A DNA stretch of 64,000 nucleotides from Hymenobacter nivis (lineage in GTDB: Bacteria > Bacteroidota > Bacteroidia > Cytophagales > Hymenobacteraceae), in NCBI RefSeq assembly GCF_003149515.1, contig NZ_CP029145.1, forward strand, positions 1,860,001 through 1,924,000, written 5' to 3'. Made by a program: the position numbers and the translations under genes. Within the stretch, counting starts at the first letter, position 1, and the number at the start of each line of letters is the position of its first letter. Positions 43,566 to 52,900 of this stretch are shown piece by piece. Below the pieces are notes generated by a model. It made no database searches and had not been told where the DNA came from. It saw only the letters and a list, made by a program, of their open reading frames with translations.

Positions 43566-43994
43566 TTATTTTACTACTCGAGTGGTGACTTCAGTCTGAA
43601 TTTTCAAACTAATAATTATAAAAACAACGCCCATAGTGTTCAGAACGAGTTGCGAAATAGCAGTAACCCCTTCCCAAAAACTATGAATATTCAAGATAGA
43701 CATGGTTTTGAAGTTAGAAGCGATACTTAATGTAATAAATAGGAACAATCCAACTTCTAGCAACTTGGCCCACAAATATCCTTTTCTGACACAGTATGCA
43801 CATCCGAGTACAAGAAGTACGCTCAGTAAATAGGCGAACACGAATTGCGCTTGCGTGAAAGGCGCGTAACCCCAAGAGCCATCCTTGGTAATAAAACTCC
43901 CCATCATAATATTGCCTACAATACTAAATGCAGATTGCAAAAACAAAGCGTTGGAGGCAAGAATATCATATCTACGCTGTTTGATTGTTCTCAT
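43566..43994 (-). CDS. Small AT-rich membrane protein, hypothetical
   Basis: A 142-residue protein with four predicted helices: near residues 17-33, 48-68, 75-92 and 112-135. No family was recognised. Its codon use is AT-rich compared with dinB and the ABC-F gene on either side, so it may be transferred; the palindrome region lies directly downstream. The ATG at 43992-43994 is the first in frame; an internal methionine at residue 30 would delete the first helix. It could be a small integral-membrane immunity or DoxX-like protein, but there is no firm evidence. Confidence 0.5.
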   Translation of the reverse strand: MRTIKQRRYDILASNALFLQSAFSIVGNIMMGSFITKDGSWGYAPFTQAQFVFAYLLSVLLVLGCAYCVRKGYLWAKLLEVGLFLFITLSIASNFKTMSILNIHSFWEGVTAISQLVLNTMGVVFIIISLKIQTEVTTRVVK

Positions 43995-44103
43995 TCAAAG
44001 GAGGAAAAGGGAGAATTCAAAACTACTGTGCTAATTCTCAGCTATCGGCAGAATTAGTTCTGGCTACCTAACCCCGCCCGCCCCGGCCGTACCTTTGCGG
44101 CCT

Positions 44104-46017
44104 ATGAATCTGTTATCTGCCGAGAATATCTCGAAAAATTACGCCGACCGCTGGCTGTTTAAGGACCTGAACTTTGGCTTGCAGCAGGGCCAGCGCGTGG
44201 CCTTTGTGGGCATCAACGGCACCGGCAAAACCACGCTGCTACGCATTCTGGCCGGCCTGGAGACGCCCGATACCGGCCTGGTGAGCACCCGCAAGGGCAT
44301 CCGCGTGACGTACCTGGGCCAGCAGCCGGTGTTCGATGAAAGCCTGAGCGTGGAGGAAACCATCTTCGCCAGCCAGAACGACACGCTCAAGGCCATCAAG
44401 GAATACGAGCACGTCATCAACGACGCCGACCACAAGGCCGATGACTTGCAGCGGGTGCTGGAGCGCATGGACGCGCTGAACGCCTGGGACTACGAGGCCC
44501 AGGTGCAGCAGATTCTGGGCCGGCTGGGCATCCTGGGCGAGCTGCTGACGCGCAACGTGAGCAAACTTTCGGGCGGGCAGCGCAAGCGCGTGGCCCTTGC
44601 CCGGGTGCTGATTGAAGAGCCGGATGTACTGCTCCTTGACGAGCCCACCAACCACCTGGACTTGAGCACGATTGAGTGGCTGGAGAACCGGCTTTCCTCC
44701 CCCACCCTCACGCTGCTGATGGTGACCCACGACCGCTACTTCCTCGACAAGGTGGCCAACGAAATCGTGGAGCTGGACAAGGGCACCATGTACCGCTACC
44801 AGGGTAATTACGCCTACTTCGTGGAGAAAAAGGCCGACCGTGAGATGCGCGAAGCCACCGAAGTGGAGAAGGCCCGCAACCTGTTCCGCAAGGAGCTGGA
44901 GTGGATGCGCCGGATGCCCCAGGCCCGCGGCACCAAGCAAAAGGCCCGCATCGACGCCTTCTATATCACCAAGGAAAAGGCCAGCACTAACCTGAGCAAG
45001 CAGCAGATTGAGCTAAGCGTGAAAACCACCCGCCAGGGCGGCAAAATCATCGAGGCCGACCATCTCAATAAGAAATTTGGCGACCTCACTGTGCTTGATG
45101 ATTTCAGCTACGTGTTCAAGAAAAAGGACCGCATCGGTTTGGTGGGCCCCAACGGCGTGGGCAAGTCCACCCTTATGAACATGCTCACGGGCAAGCTCGC
45201 GCCCGATTCCGGCACCATCGATGTAGGCACGAATACCGTATTTGGCTACTACACCCAGACGGAGCTGGAATTCGACCCCTCGCAGCGGGTGATTGACATC
45301 GTAAAGGAGGTGGCCGAAGTAGTGGAGCTGGCCAACGGCGACGTGCTCACGGCCAGCCAGTTCCTCAACCTGTTCCTGTTTCCGCCGGCCCAGCAGTACA
45401 CGCTGGTGAACAAGCTGAGCGGCGGCGAGAAGCGACGCCTTCAGCTGCTGCGCGTACTCATCAAGAACCCCAACTTCCTGATTCTTGACGAGCCCACCAA
45501 CGACCTGGACCTGGCTACGCTCAACATCCTGGAGGATTTCCTGCTGCACTTCGCCGGCTGCCTGCTCATTGTCAGTCACGACCGCTACTTCCTCGACCAC
45601 CTCGCCGAGCACCTGTTCGTACTGGAGCCGGGCGGGGCCGTGCTGAACTTCCCCGGCAACTACACCGACTACCGCGACTACCTGGAGGAGCGCGAAACCG
45701 AAGCCGCTTTGGAGGCCGAGGAGAAAGCCGCTAAGGCCGCCCGCGCCGCCGCCAAGAGGGCCCCCGCGCCGGTGGCCGCGCCCGCCCCAGCGGCCCTCGC
45801 CAAGCGCCGCGCCACCTTCGCCGAGAAGAAGGAATACGAGCAGCTCGAAGGCATCCTGGCCCAGCTCGAAACCGAGAAGCAGGCCGTCACGGCCAACCTG
45901 AACGGCGGCAGCGGAACCCCCCAGGAATTCGCCGCCTGGGGTGCCCGCCTCCAAGCCGTGGAGCAGGCGCTAGCCCAAAAAGAGGAGCGCTGGCTGGAGC
46001 TGGCCGAACTGGTGTAG
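44104..46017 (+). CDS. ABC-F family ATPase (Uup/EttA-type)
   Basis: A 637-residue soluble protein with two ABC domains in tandem and no membrane segments. Walker A motifs are GINGTGKTT (near 36-44) and GPNGVGKST (near 347-355). The signatures are LSGGQRKRV and LSGGEKRRL, and each Walker B is LLLDEPTNHLD / LILDEPTNDLD. The linker between domains (ARNLFRKELEWMRRMPQARGTKQKARIDAF) is the P-site tRNA interaction motif. The C-terminal 70 residues are Ala/Lys-rich and coiled-coil, as in Uup. ABC-F proteins act on the ribosome during stalled translation. The start is the ATG at 44104. Confidence 0.92.
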   Translation: MNLLSAENISKNYADRWLFKDLNFGLQQGQRVAFVGINGTGKTTLLRILAGLETPDTGLVSTRKGIRVTYLGQQPVFDESLSVEETIFASQNDTLKAIKEYEHVINDADHKADDLQRVLERMDALNAWDYEAQVQQILGRLGILGELLTRNVSKLSGGQRKRVALARVLIEEPDVLLLDEPTNHLDLSTIEWLENRLSSPTLTLLMVTHDRYFLDKVANEIVELDKGTMYRYQGNYAYFVEKKADREMREATEVEKARNLFRKELEWMRRMPQARGTKQKARIDAFYITKEKASTNLSKQQIELSVKTTRQGGKIIEADHLNKKFGDLTVLDDFSYVFKKKDRIGLVGPNGVGKSTLMNMLTGKLAPDSGTIDVGTNTVFGYYTQTELEFDPSQRVIDIVKEVAEVVELANGDVLTASQFLNLFLFPPAQQYTLVNKLSGGEKRRLQLLRVLIKNPNFLILDEPTNDLDLATLNILEDFLLHFAGCLLIVSHDRYFLDHLAEHLFVLEPGGAVLNFPGNYTDYRDYLEERETEAALEAEEKAAKAARAAAKRAPAPVAAPAPAALAKRRATFAEKKEYEQLEGILAQLETEKQAVTANLNGGSGTPQEFAAWGARLQAVEQALAQKEERWLELAELV

Positions 46018-46044
46018 GGCCCCCAGGCGGCGAATTCCTGGGGG
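45919..46044. repeat. 24-bp inverted repeat straddling the ABC-F stop codon
   Basis: The last coding segment (45919-45942, encoding PQEFAAWG) has a perfect 24-bp reverse-complement copy at 46021-46044, just after the stop (46015-46017). The two arms could fold around a 78-nt loop containing the stop. This is either a terminator-like structure or a trace of an inversion connected with the adjoining transposase remnant. Confidence 0.7.
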
Positions 46045-46076
46045 AACCTCACCACCGGGGAAACTTCACCACCGGC

Positions 46077-47231
46077 CCCCAGAGCTATTAACTTCTGGTG
46101 TTGGGGGGTAGAAACTGTTTGTAACTCTGGGCGAAGTAGCGTTGGGCATAGCTCACGACTTGGTGGACGTGGAGCAGCAAATAGTTCAGGACTAAAGTGT
46201 TAAAAAGGGCCGTGTTCGCCGCCCCCACGGGGTGGCGAATGCTATTGGTATCCTGCTGAAAGTGCACATCGCGGGTGCGGTGCGGCTTATTTTCGATGCC
46301 CCCGTACCCGCGAATGCCGGCCGCCAACTCGGCCACGGGTGTGGCACGCAGGCTGGTCAGGTAGTAGCGCGTCTGCCGGCTCATTTGCTGGTCCCGCTGC
46401 ACGGTCTTGACCACCACCACCCGCGCCAAGCCAGTCCAAGCGGCTTGCAGGTCGGGGTCGGCACAGGAATAAACGCTTATCCACCAAGTGCATAAGGCGC
46501 CAATGCGGCGTTTGGCCACGCAGACCGTATCCAGAGCCGGGGTGGGGTCGGCCTGCTGCTGGGCCACGATATAGGCCCGTAGTTTAGGCTGGTTATCTTT
46601 GGTTTGCAGCACGTAGTCATTGCCGCTGGCTACGATGGCAGCGGCTGTTTTTTTGGACGTGCAGTGCGGCAAGCGTCAGCACCGGGCCCCAGTCCTGGAA
46701 ATCGGTGAGCAGCGTGCGCAACAGGGCCAATTCGCCCGTTTTCTTGTCGGTGTAGTCTTGCAGGGCCACCGTGAGGCCCGTGCGCTGCGCGTAGGGGCTC
46801 ACCACCGAGATGAAGGTTTGCCCGGCCGCCTGCACCGTCGAGCGCAGGCTTTGGCCATCGCCGGCCACCCAGTCGCCGGCCACGGCCTAGGCGTTGAAGC
46901 ACTGACCAAAGGCGTGCGCAAGCGCTTTTTTGTCAAGTGCTTGCAACACTTTACGCACGCTCACGTGCGAGGGCAGGCCGTGGGCCAGGGCGAAGTAGCC
47001 CGTGAAGAAGGCGGCATTGCTGCAGCCGAACTGACTGATTTTGTGGTAGCCCACGTAGCCGCTGGCCGTGGCCAGGAAGATGAGCTAGAGCAGGGCCGGC
47101 AACGGGTAGCGTTGGCCTTGCCGACGACGAGGGTCCGTCATTTGGACAAAAAAAGCAGTTAATTCCATGAGGCTTACCCGGGTTGAATTGGATAGAACCT
47201 ACTTGCTCCCCAGAAGTTAGCAGCTCTGGGG
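46077..47231 (-). mobile_element. ISAs1-family insertion sequence, degenerate
   Basis: An approximately 1.15-kb remnant. A near-perfect 22-bp inverted repeat, CCCCAGAGCT-NN-TAACTTCTGG, is seen at 46077-46098 and 47210-47231. A looser outer inverted repeat (GGAACCTCACC at about 46043-46053 and GGTGAGGTTCC at about 47239-47249) and direct copies of CCCAGGCGGCG (46022-46032, 47248-47258) make the true borders uncertain. Confidence 0.65.
46088..47168 (-). pseudogene. ISAs1-family transposase, broken
   Basis: Reading from the ATG at 47166-47168 gives MELTAFFVQMTDPRRRQGQRYP, the typical ISAs1 start, then GYVGYHKISQFGCSNAAFF. Stops interrupt it near 47084 and 46888, and a frame change occurs near 46640-46660. 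Later segments AVAGDWVAGDGQSLRST (first D region), VASGNDYVLQTKDNQPKL and RGYGGIENKPHRTRDVHF (containing the catalytic E) are clear. The original length would be about 360 residues. With at least three lesions it cannot make an active transposase. Confidence 0.8.
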
Positions 47232-47366
47232 CTAGGGGGTGAGGTTCCCAGGCGGCGGAGCGCTAGAACTTAACGGCTCTACCTCCCCAGAACGACCAAC
47301 AAAAAATGACTCCCCAAAACGGCATCCACAGCGAATTTCGGTTGCTTAGGTCGTTATTGCCTGCCT

Positions 47367-48919
47367 ATGAAACTCTTTCTGAAAACCGGCCTGTACTTCG
47401 GCCTGCTCCTGTGGGGTGCCTTGCTGGGAAGTAGCTGCAACCAAGCCCCGCGTGAGCAGCAGGCCGCCCGCCCGCCCTTCGACGTAACCGAGGCCTCGAT
47501 TGCCGACGTGCAGCAAGCCCTGAAGCGGGGCGACTGCAACTGCGAGCAGCTGGTGCAGGCCTACCAGGCCCGCATTGCCGCCTACGACCAGCCCACCAAG
47601 CTCAATTCCATCGTCGTCGTCAACCCGGCGGCCCTGGCCACGGCCCGGCAGCTCGATGCCGAGTACCGCCGCAGCGGCCGGCTACGGCCACTGCACTGCA
47701 TTGCCCTGATAGTGAAGGACAACTACAACACGGCCGGCCTGCAAACCACAGCCGGCTCGCGGGCCCTCAAAGGCTTTGCGCCCACCACCGATGCCACCAT
47801 GGTGAAGGCGCTGAAAGCCGCTGGGGCCATCGTACTGGCCAAGTCCAACATGGCCGAGTGGGCCTTTAGCCCGATGGTGACCATCAGCTCCATCGCGGGC
47901 GAAACGCGCAACGCGTACAACCTGGCGTACGTGCCGGCGGGGTCGAGCGGGGGCACCGCGGCGGCAGTGGCCGCCAGCCTGGGCACGGCAGGCTTGGGCA
48001 CTGACACCGGCAACTCTATCCGCGGGCCGTCGTCGCACAACGCCCTGGTAGGGTTCCGGCCCACGCTGGGGCTGCTGAGCCGGGCCGGCATTGCACCGCT
48101 GTACCTGCGCAACGATACCGGAGGGCCCATAGCCCGCTCGGTGGCCGATGCTACCCGCCTGCTCGACGTGCTGGCCACCGGCCCCGACCCCGCCGACCCG
48201 CTCACGAGCGCCGGCGCCGGCAAGATCCCGCCCAAAGGCTACCTCCAGTTTTTGCAGCGGGACGGGCTGAAAGGGGCCCGCATCGGCGTGCTGCGCACGC
48301 TGAGCGAGCGCCACCCCGACCCGCAGGTAAAGGCGCTGTTTGAGCAGGCGGTGGCCGACTTGCGCCGCGCCGGGGCCGTGGTGGTCGATGTCGAAATTCC
48401 GAATTTTGATCAGGTGAGCAAAGACCAGTGGTGCGCGGTATTCAAGCACGACATCAATCAGTACCTGGCCGCGCTGGGCCCCACCGCGCCAGTGCACACC
48501 ATCGACGAGGTGCTGGCTTCGGGCCAGTATTCGGCCTACATCAAAGGAAATTTGCAGGATGAGCTGGCCCATGGCACCACGCCCAGCGCCGGCCAGGCGG
48601 GCTGCGGCGAGGCTTATACCGACCCGCGCCGCATCGCGTTCCGCCAAGCCGTGACGGCCGCCATGGACCGCCAGCAGCTGGGGGCCCTGGTATACCCGAC
48701 CTGGAACAATCCGCCCGCCAAAATCGGCGATTGGAAGGGCTACCTGGGCGATAACAGCCAGCTCATTGCCCCGCATACCGGCCAGCCGGCCTGCAGTTTC
48801 TGGGCCGCACGTTCGACGAGCCCACGCTCATCAAGTACGCGTATGGCTACGAACAGGCCACCCACCACCGCCGGGCACCGGCGCGGTTCCCGGCCCTGCC
48901 GGCGCCCGCCCGCAAGTAG
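47367..48919 (+). pseudogene. Secreted amidase (amidase signature family) with internal deletion
   Basis: The gene encodes a signal peptide with a lipobox-like C (LLGSSC, residue about 20), and the amidase signature domain: catalytic Lys in LIVKDNYNTAG, the Gly/Ser-rich loop PAGSSGGTAAAVAASLGTAGLGTDTGNSIRGPS in which the cis-Ser and nucleophile Ser lie. Near 48787 the frame changes: HTGQPA is followed directly, one frame off, by [23 protein letters not shown], so an expected short stretch (usually ITVPMGF...GLPAG) is missing, probably by deletion between GCCGGCC repeats. The native stop is at 48917-48919; the shifted frame continues to 48998, giving a 543-residue product with a foreign tail. 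Function is doubtful. Confidence 0.75.
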
Positions 48920-49009
48920 CCAGCAGCTGCGCCGTGCCCGGCCAGCAGGGCGGCCCCAACTGGCTGGCTGGAGCGGCTTTTCGCCTGCTTCCGTGTGAGC
49001 TACTGACTA

Positions 49010-49141
49010 TACTCGTCACGAAGTAGGGTGCGGGGCTTGTCCCCGCCCGTCGTTGAACGGAAGCCGACGGAACCGTTCAACGACGGGCGGGGGCAAGCCC
49101 CGCACCCTACTTCGTTTTCGCATTCCACTTTGTGAGCAGTA
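49010..49141. mobile_element. IS630-related MITE with large internal inverted repeat
   Basis: A 132-bp element. Its left end TACTCGTCACGAAGTA is identical to the left end of the IS630 element in porU2, its right end ACTTTGTGAGCAGTA is a degenerate copy, and TA flanks both sides (49008-49009 and 49142-49143). Inside, 42-bp arms at 49019-49060 and about 49074-49115 pair with a single G-T difference. It has no ORF and would have to be moved by the intact transposase at 11175-12215. Confidence 0.82.
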
Positions 49142-49249
49142 TAACTGACGCTTAGCAAAAGCAAAATACCGCCTGCCCGCGCTTTTCAGAGCCTAACAGC
49201 TCTTCCCACTCCCTGATTTGAGACTAACAACCACCCCTCCCCGCTTGAG

Positions 49250-50548
49250 TTAGCGCGGCGCGGGGGCGGCCGGGTGGGTATCGTCGAAGCCTATCTGGCC
49301 GGCTTTCATCACCCATTTAACGTGGTCTATCACCACGTTGATGTCGGTGGTCGGGTCGCCCGCAACGGCTACCACGTCGGCCAGATAACCGGGGGCAATG
49401 GCCCCCAGATTTTTTTCCTGGCCCAGCATTTCGGCGCCGGTCGTGGTGGCGGTTTGCAGCGCCTGGGTGGGCGTCATGCCGGCTTTCACGAACCAGGCCA
49501 GCTCGCGCGTATTTTCTCCGAAGCCCGTGAAGACGGCATCGGAGCCCATCGCGATTTTCACCTTGGCCTTAATGGCCCGCTTCAGGGTTTCGAAGTTTTG
49601 CGCCACGTAGCCATTCAGCGCGCTTACCACGGCCGTGTCGTAGCCAAATTCGGTCCGGTGGGCGATATAGTACTTGTTGTGCTCGACGGTGGGCACGTAG
49701 ATGATGCCTTTTTTCGCCATAATGGCTAGGGTCGGCTCATCAATGTCGATGGCGTGCTCAACCGTGTTGGTGCCGGCCCGCACCGCGTCGCGGGCCCCGG
49801 CGGGGCCGTAGGAGTGAATAGCAATGCGCTTGCCGGCAAAATGGGCCACGTCGGCCGCAGCCTTCATCTCCTCGTAGGTAAAAGTCTGAAATCCAGTAAC
49901 ATCTTTATCACTGCCAGTCGAGCCGTACATCTTTATCCAGTCGGCCCCGGCGGCTATTTGCTGGCGGGCCACGCGCTGCACGGCCTCCACGCCATCGCAC
50001 TGACCGGCGTCGGGGATGGCCCCCACTTTGTAGGGCGAGCTGCTGATATGCAAGCCATTGCCGGCCACGAACATACGCGGCCCCACCATAGCCCCCCGGT
50101 TGATGAGCTCGCGCAGGGCAAAGTCCATATTATCGAATGAGCCCAGGTCGCGCACGGTGGTAACGCCCGTGGCCAGGGCCTTGCGGGCGTTTTCCTGGGC
50201 CAGAAACACCGTCACGGCCGGCCCCAGGGTACCCAGCTGCGCCCAAGGGGTGGTACCTGGCGCTTTATCCCAATAAAAGCTCATGTGCGTGTGCGCGTCG
50301 ATGAGGCCAGGAATAGCCGTGTACGCCCGCAAGTCGATGGTTTCGGCCCCGGCGGGAATAGCCACGTCCTTAGCCGCCCCCACGGCCACGATGCGGTCGG
50401 CGCGGACGAGCACCACGGCATCGGTGAACACCTTGCCGCGGCCATCCACGACCTTCCCAAAGCGAAGGGCCTTGACTTGCGCGCGCAAAACCACGGGCGA
50501 CCCCACCGAAAAAAGGGCCAGGAGCAGCAGGGAGCATATTTTAGGCAT
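49250..50548 (-). CDS. Secreted amidohydrolase
   Basis: A 432-residue metal-dependent hydrolase of the imidazolonepropionase/prolidase-like group, with a signal peptide (residues 1-23, ending VLRAQ). Metal ligands: DAHTHMSFY (HxH, near residue 85), the lysine in DWIKMYGSTG that is likely carboxylated, the histidine in RIAIHSYGP, and the aspartate in AMGSDAVFTGFG. Such enzymes cleave cyclic amides or dipeptides; the substrate is not determined. The final segment KNLGAIAPGYLADVVAVAGDP is the usual small beta-sandwich. It is a single gene, about 110 bp away from the MITE. Confidence 0.88.
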   Translation of the reverse strand: MPKICSLLLLALFSVGSPVVLRAQVKALRFGKVVDGRGKVFTDAVVLVRADRIVAVGAAKDVAIPAGAETIDLRAYTAIPGLIDAHTHMSFYWDKAPGTTPWAQLGTLGPAVTVFLAQENARKALATGVTTVRDLGSFDNMDFALRELINRGAMVGPRMFVAGNGLHISSSPYKVGAIPDAGQCDGVEAVQRVARQQIAAGADWIKMYGSTGSDKDVTGFQTFTYEEMKAAADVAHFAGKRIAIHSYGPAGARDAVRAGTNTVEHAIDIDEPTLAIMAKKGIIYVPTVEHNKYYIAHRTEFGYDTAVVSALNGYVAQNFETLKRAIKAKVKIAMGSDAVFTGFGENTRELAWFVKAGMTPTQALQTATTTGAEMLGQEKNLGAIAPGYLADVVAVAGDPTTDINVVIDHVKWVMKAGQIGFDDTHPAAPAPR

Positions 50549-50644
50549 GAGGGATAGCGGGCGAATGTGAATGGATGTGGAAGGTGCGGCAATATGGCAT
50601 CAAATACGCCCACCCCCTGCTTTATCGCCGCGCCGGGCAATGCC

Positions 50645-51172
50645 TCAAACCTTTCCGAGCCCGCGCATGTAGGCCTGCACCACCGGTAAGAAAAGCGGCA
50701 CGGCCGCATCGAGGTAGGCGCGGTCGGCCGCCGACCAGTGGCGCGGGTGGCCAAACACGCAGGGCTGCAAGATGCCCCAGAGCTGGCCGTGGTCAACCAG
50801 GTGCGCGTGCACCAGCGCCCGGTGGCCGAAGATAGTGCGCTCAAATTCCTGGTTGAGTACCTCGGGACCCGCCGCGAATACGTCGTCGACGAACACGGAG
50901 GGCCGGGCGGCCAGCGCGGCGCGGAACAGGGGGTCTTGCTTGGGCAAGTCGCCGGTGTCGTCTTGCCAGTCGTGGCGCGGGTCGGGCACGGCCGCATCGA
51001 GGCACCACGCGAAGGCAATGCGGCCACGGCCCTGGGCCGGGTCACGCACGTAGAGAAAGCAGCGGTCGGCGCGCAGGTGGGGGCCTACCAGGGCGAGGGC
51101 GCGGGGCAGGGCCTCGGCGGGCGGGGTGGCCGCCAGCACGGCGGCGAGTTCGGCGAGGGGAGCGTCGGGCAT
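50645..51172 (-). CDS. Stand-alone GAF-domain protein
   Basis: A 175-residue protein formed almost entirely of one GAF domain: ALPRALALVGPHLRADRCFLYV at the start, FVDDVFAAGPEVLNQEFER, then ALVHAHLVDHGQLWGILQPCVFGHPRHWSAADRAYLDA. The ligand is unknown. It has no effector domain, so it may act as a small sensor or pair with a kinase elsewhere. The ATG at 51170-51172 is used. Stand-alone GAF proteins of this type are often seen in Bacteroidota and cyanobacteria. Confidence 0.8.
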   Translation of the reverse strand: MPDAPLAELAAVLAATPPAEALPRALALVGPHLRADRCFLYVRDPAQGRGRIAFAWCLDAAVPDPRHDWQDDTGDLPKQDPLFRAALAARPSVFVDDVFAAGPEVLNQEFERTIFGHRALVHAHLVDHGQLWGILQPCVFGHPRHWSAADRAYLDAAVPLFLPVVQAYMRGLGKV

Positions 51173-51341
51173 AGAAAGGGGCTGAAATGACTGGTAAGGG
51201 ATACGTGCGGAAGCCTCGCACGGCCGGAACCGGGCGGTAGCTGTATATTTTTGAAATTAAGGATTTGGTAGTCAATTTTTTTAGCAGGGATTCTGCACCA
51301 AACCCTGTGCATTTTTAGGGCACGTTTCATAGCAGTGCACG

Positions 51342-51429
51342 TGTTTTAAGAGGCTATCCGAACAGGCGTTGGGCGGGCTGCCGGGGTTGAGCCAACCCAC
51401 CTAACCCGTATTCGGATAACCGCTAAAAG
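51342..51429. mobile_element. MITE-like unit with imperfect ends
   Basis: The left end GTTTTAAGAGGCTATCCGAACA (51342-51363) and the inverted right end around TATTCGGATAACC..TAAAAG (51409-51429) share the core GGTTATCCGAA. Its size is 88 bp, with no ORF. Its parent transposon is not present. Confidence 0.45.
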
Positions 51430-51482
51430 GATTAGAAGTAAAGAGTTAAAACACAAGTCGAAAGGATTTTAACCCTTCACTT

Positions 51483-51600
51483 TTAATTAACTGATGTTAC
51501 GCACCGCTTTGACATATTGCGTGGGAAGGGAATTTGCTAAAGCAGCTGAAGTCCCTTTCTGAAGCGTAGGCGCAATCAGTGCGTGACATCAGTTAATTAA
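51483..51600. mobile_element. MITE-like unit with 22-bp ends and TTAA flanks
   Basis: Ends TTAATTAACTGATGT-T-ACGCAC (51483-51504) and its inverted copy at 51579-51600 differ at one base. The 118-bp unit contains no ORF. TTAA is present at both borders, which suits a TTAA target duplication; the CTGATGT(T/C)ACGCA ends are reminiscent of IS5-group terminal repeats. Confidence 0.6.
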
Positions 51601-51946
51601 GTACGCTCGCATGGGAACCGCTCTAAATGCCACGTTTAGAAGCACTCGTCACTTCGGGCGTCGGCGAAGGAAATCGGAGATGAAAAGTGCTTCCACGTAC
51701 TGAAAAAGCAACGCGTAAAATTTGATACGGAAGCCCCGATTTTTTAATTTTTAATTTATCCTTTTTAATTTCTCACTCGAATTTAAAAAATGCTTCCGGC
51801 CCGGCAAAGCCCCCCTTGCCCATCCCTCCCGCGGCGCTAATACCCGGCCCAGGTATTTCCCTGGTTGGCTGCCTACCTTGCCCCGGCGAGTCAGCGCTGC
51901 CGTGCCAGCCCGTGCCATTCTTTCCCCAGATTCCCCCGCATTACCG

Positions 51947-52900
51947 ATGCAGCTATTTCGAATGACCTGGCGAGCAGGCTACGCAGCGGCCCTGGGCGGC
52001 CTGCTGCTGGGCTGGCCGACCCTCGCCACCGGGCAGGCCCTGCCCCACCAAACGGGCAAAATCCCAACCGAGCAGGTGGCGCTTGGCTACGAAACGTTTG
52101 GCGCCAGCAGCAGCGCCCTGCCGCTGCTGGTCGTCAACGGCGGGCCGGGCCTTTCCCACGCCTACCTGCTGCCTACTGACGTGTGGAAGCAGCTGGCGCA
52201 AAAGCGCCGGGTGATTTTTTATGACCAGCGGGGCACGGGGGCATCCAAGCCCGTACAAGCGGGCGCGCCCCAAACCCTGGCGGCGCAGGTAGCCGACCTG
52301 GAGGCCCTGCGCAAGGGCCTGGGCCTCGCTAAAGTCGTGCTGCTCGGCGATTCTTACGGCGGGCTGCTCACCATTGCTTATGCCAGCGCTTACCCCGAGC
52401 ACGTGGCCAAGCTGGTGCTCTCGAATGCGGCGGGCAGCAACCTCAACACCCTCGTGCACCTCTTCGACCAGGTTTTTCCGGAGACGATGGCCGCCGAGCG
52501 GCAGCAAAAGCAGCCGGCGGTCGTCACGCAAGCCGCGGCCGAGGCCAGCATGCGCACCCATTTCAACCTGCTCTTCTACTCGGCGGCGCAGCGCGACTTG
52601 TACTTCAAAAAGCTGGGCCCCATCCACAACGTGGGCCTGGAGCCGGCGGTAGGGCAGGCCGTGGGCGAGGATGCCGGCAAGGCAGATTTTACCCCCAAGC
52701 TGGCCGGCTTCAGGTTTCCTACGCTGGTGCTCACCGGGCGCTACGACATGAACGTGGCGCCGCTCACCGCCTGGCGCTTGCAGCAGGCAATTCCGGGCGC
52801 GAAAATCGTATTTTTCGAGCAGAGTGGGCATTTCCCCTGGTTTGAGGAGCCCGCCAAATACCGCACGGTAGTAGAGCAGTTTCTGGATGCGCCGCGCTAA
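51947..52900 (+). CDS. Secreted alpha/beta-hydrolase, proline iminopeptidase-like (S33)
   Basis: A 317-residue protein with an N-terminal signal (residues 1-27, ending ATGQA). The fold is clear from LVVNGGPGLSHAYLL (oxyanion loop), YDQRGTGASKP and the nucleophile elbow LLGDSYGGLLTI (Ser near residue 138), then LTGRYDMNVAPL (Asp) and EQSGHFPWFEEP (His). The GGPG and DQRG words are typical of proline iminopeptidases, which release N-terminal proline; epoxide-hydrolase-like roles are also possible. The ATG at 51947 is used rather than the upstream 51878. Confidence 0.88.
   Translation: MQLFRMTWRAGYAAALGGLLLGWPTLATGQALPHQTGKIPTEQVALGYETFGASSSALPLLVVNGGPGLSHAYLLPTDVWKQLAQKRRVIFYDQRGTGASKPVQAGAPQTLAAQVADLEALRKGLGLAKVVLLGDSYGGLLTIAYASAYPEHVAKLVLSNAAGSNLNTLVHLFDQVFPETMAAERQQKQPAVVTQAAAEASMRTHFNLLFYSAAQRDLYFKKLGPIHNVGLEPAVGQAVGEDAGKADFTPKLAGFRFPTLVLTGRYDMNVAPLTAWRLQQAIPGAKIVFFEQSGHFPWFEEPAKYRTVVEQFLDAPR

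Larger units (their letters stand above)
51173..51946. other. 770-bp intergenic region with two MITE-like units
   Basis: No gene of useful length. It contains inverted-repeat units at 51342-51429 and 51483-51600, an AT-rich stretch at about 51715-51790 and the leader of the hydrolase gene. Both repeats look like non-autonomous transposon remnants. Confidence 0.6.

Noticed and set aside
46088..46672. The 194-codon open frame considered as an independent gene
   Set aside because: It is the C-terminal part of the broken ISAs1 transposase (catalytic E region) in one frame.
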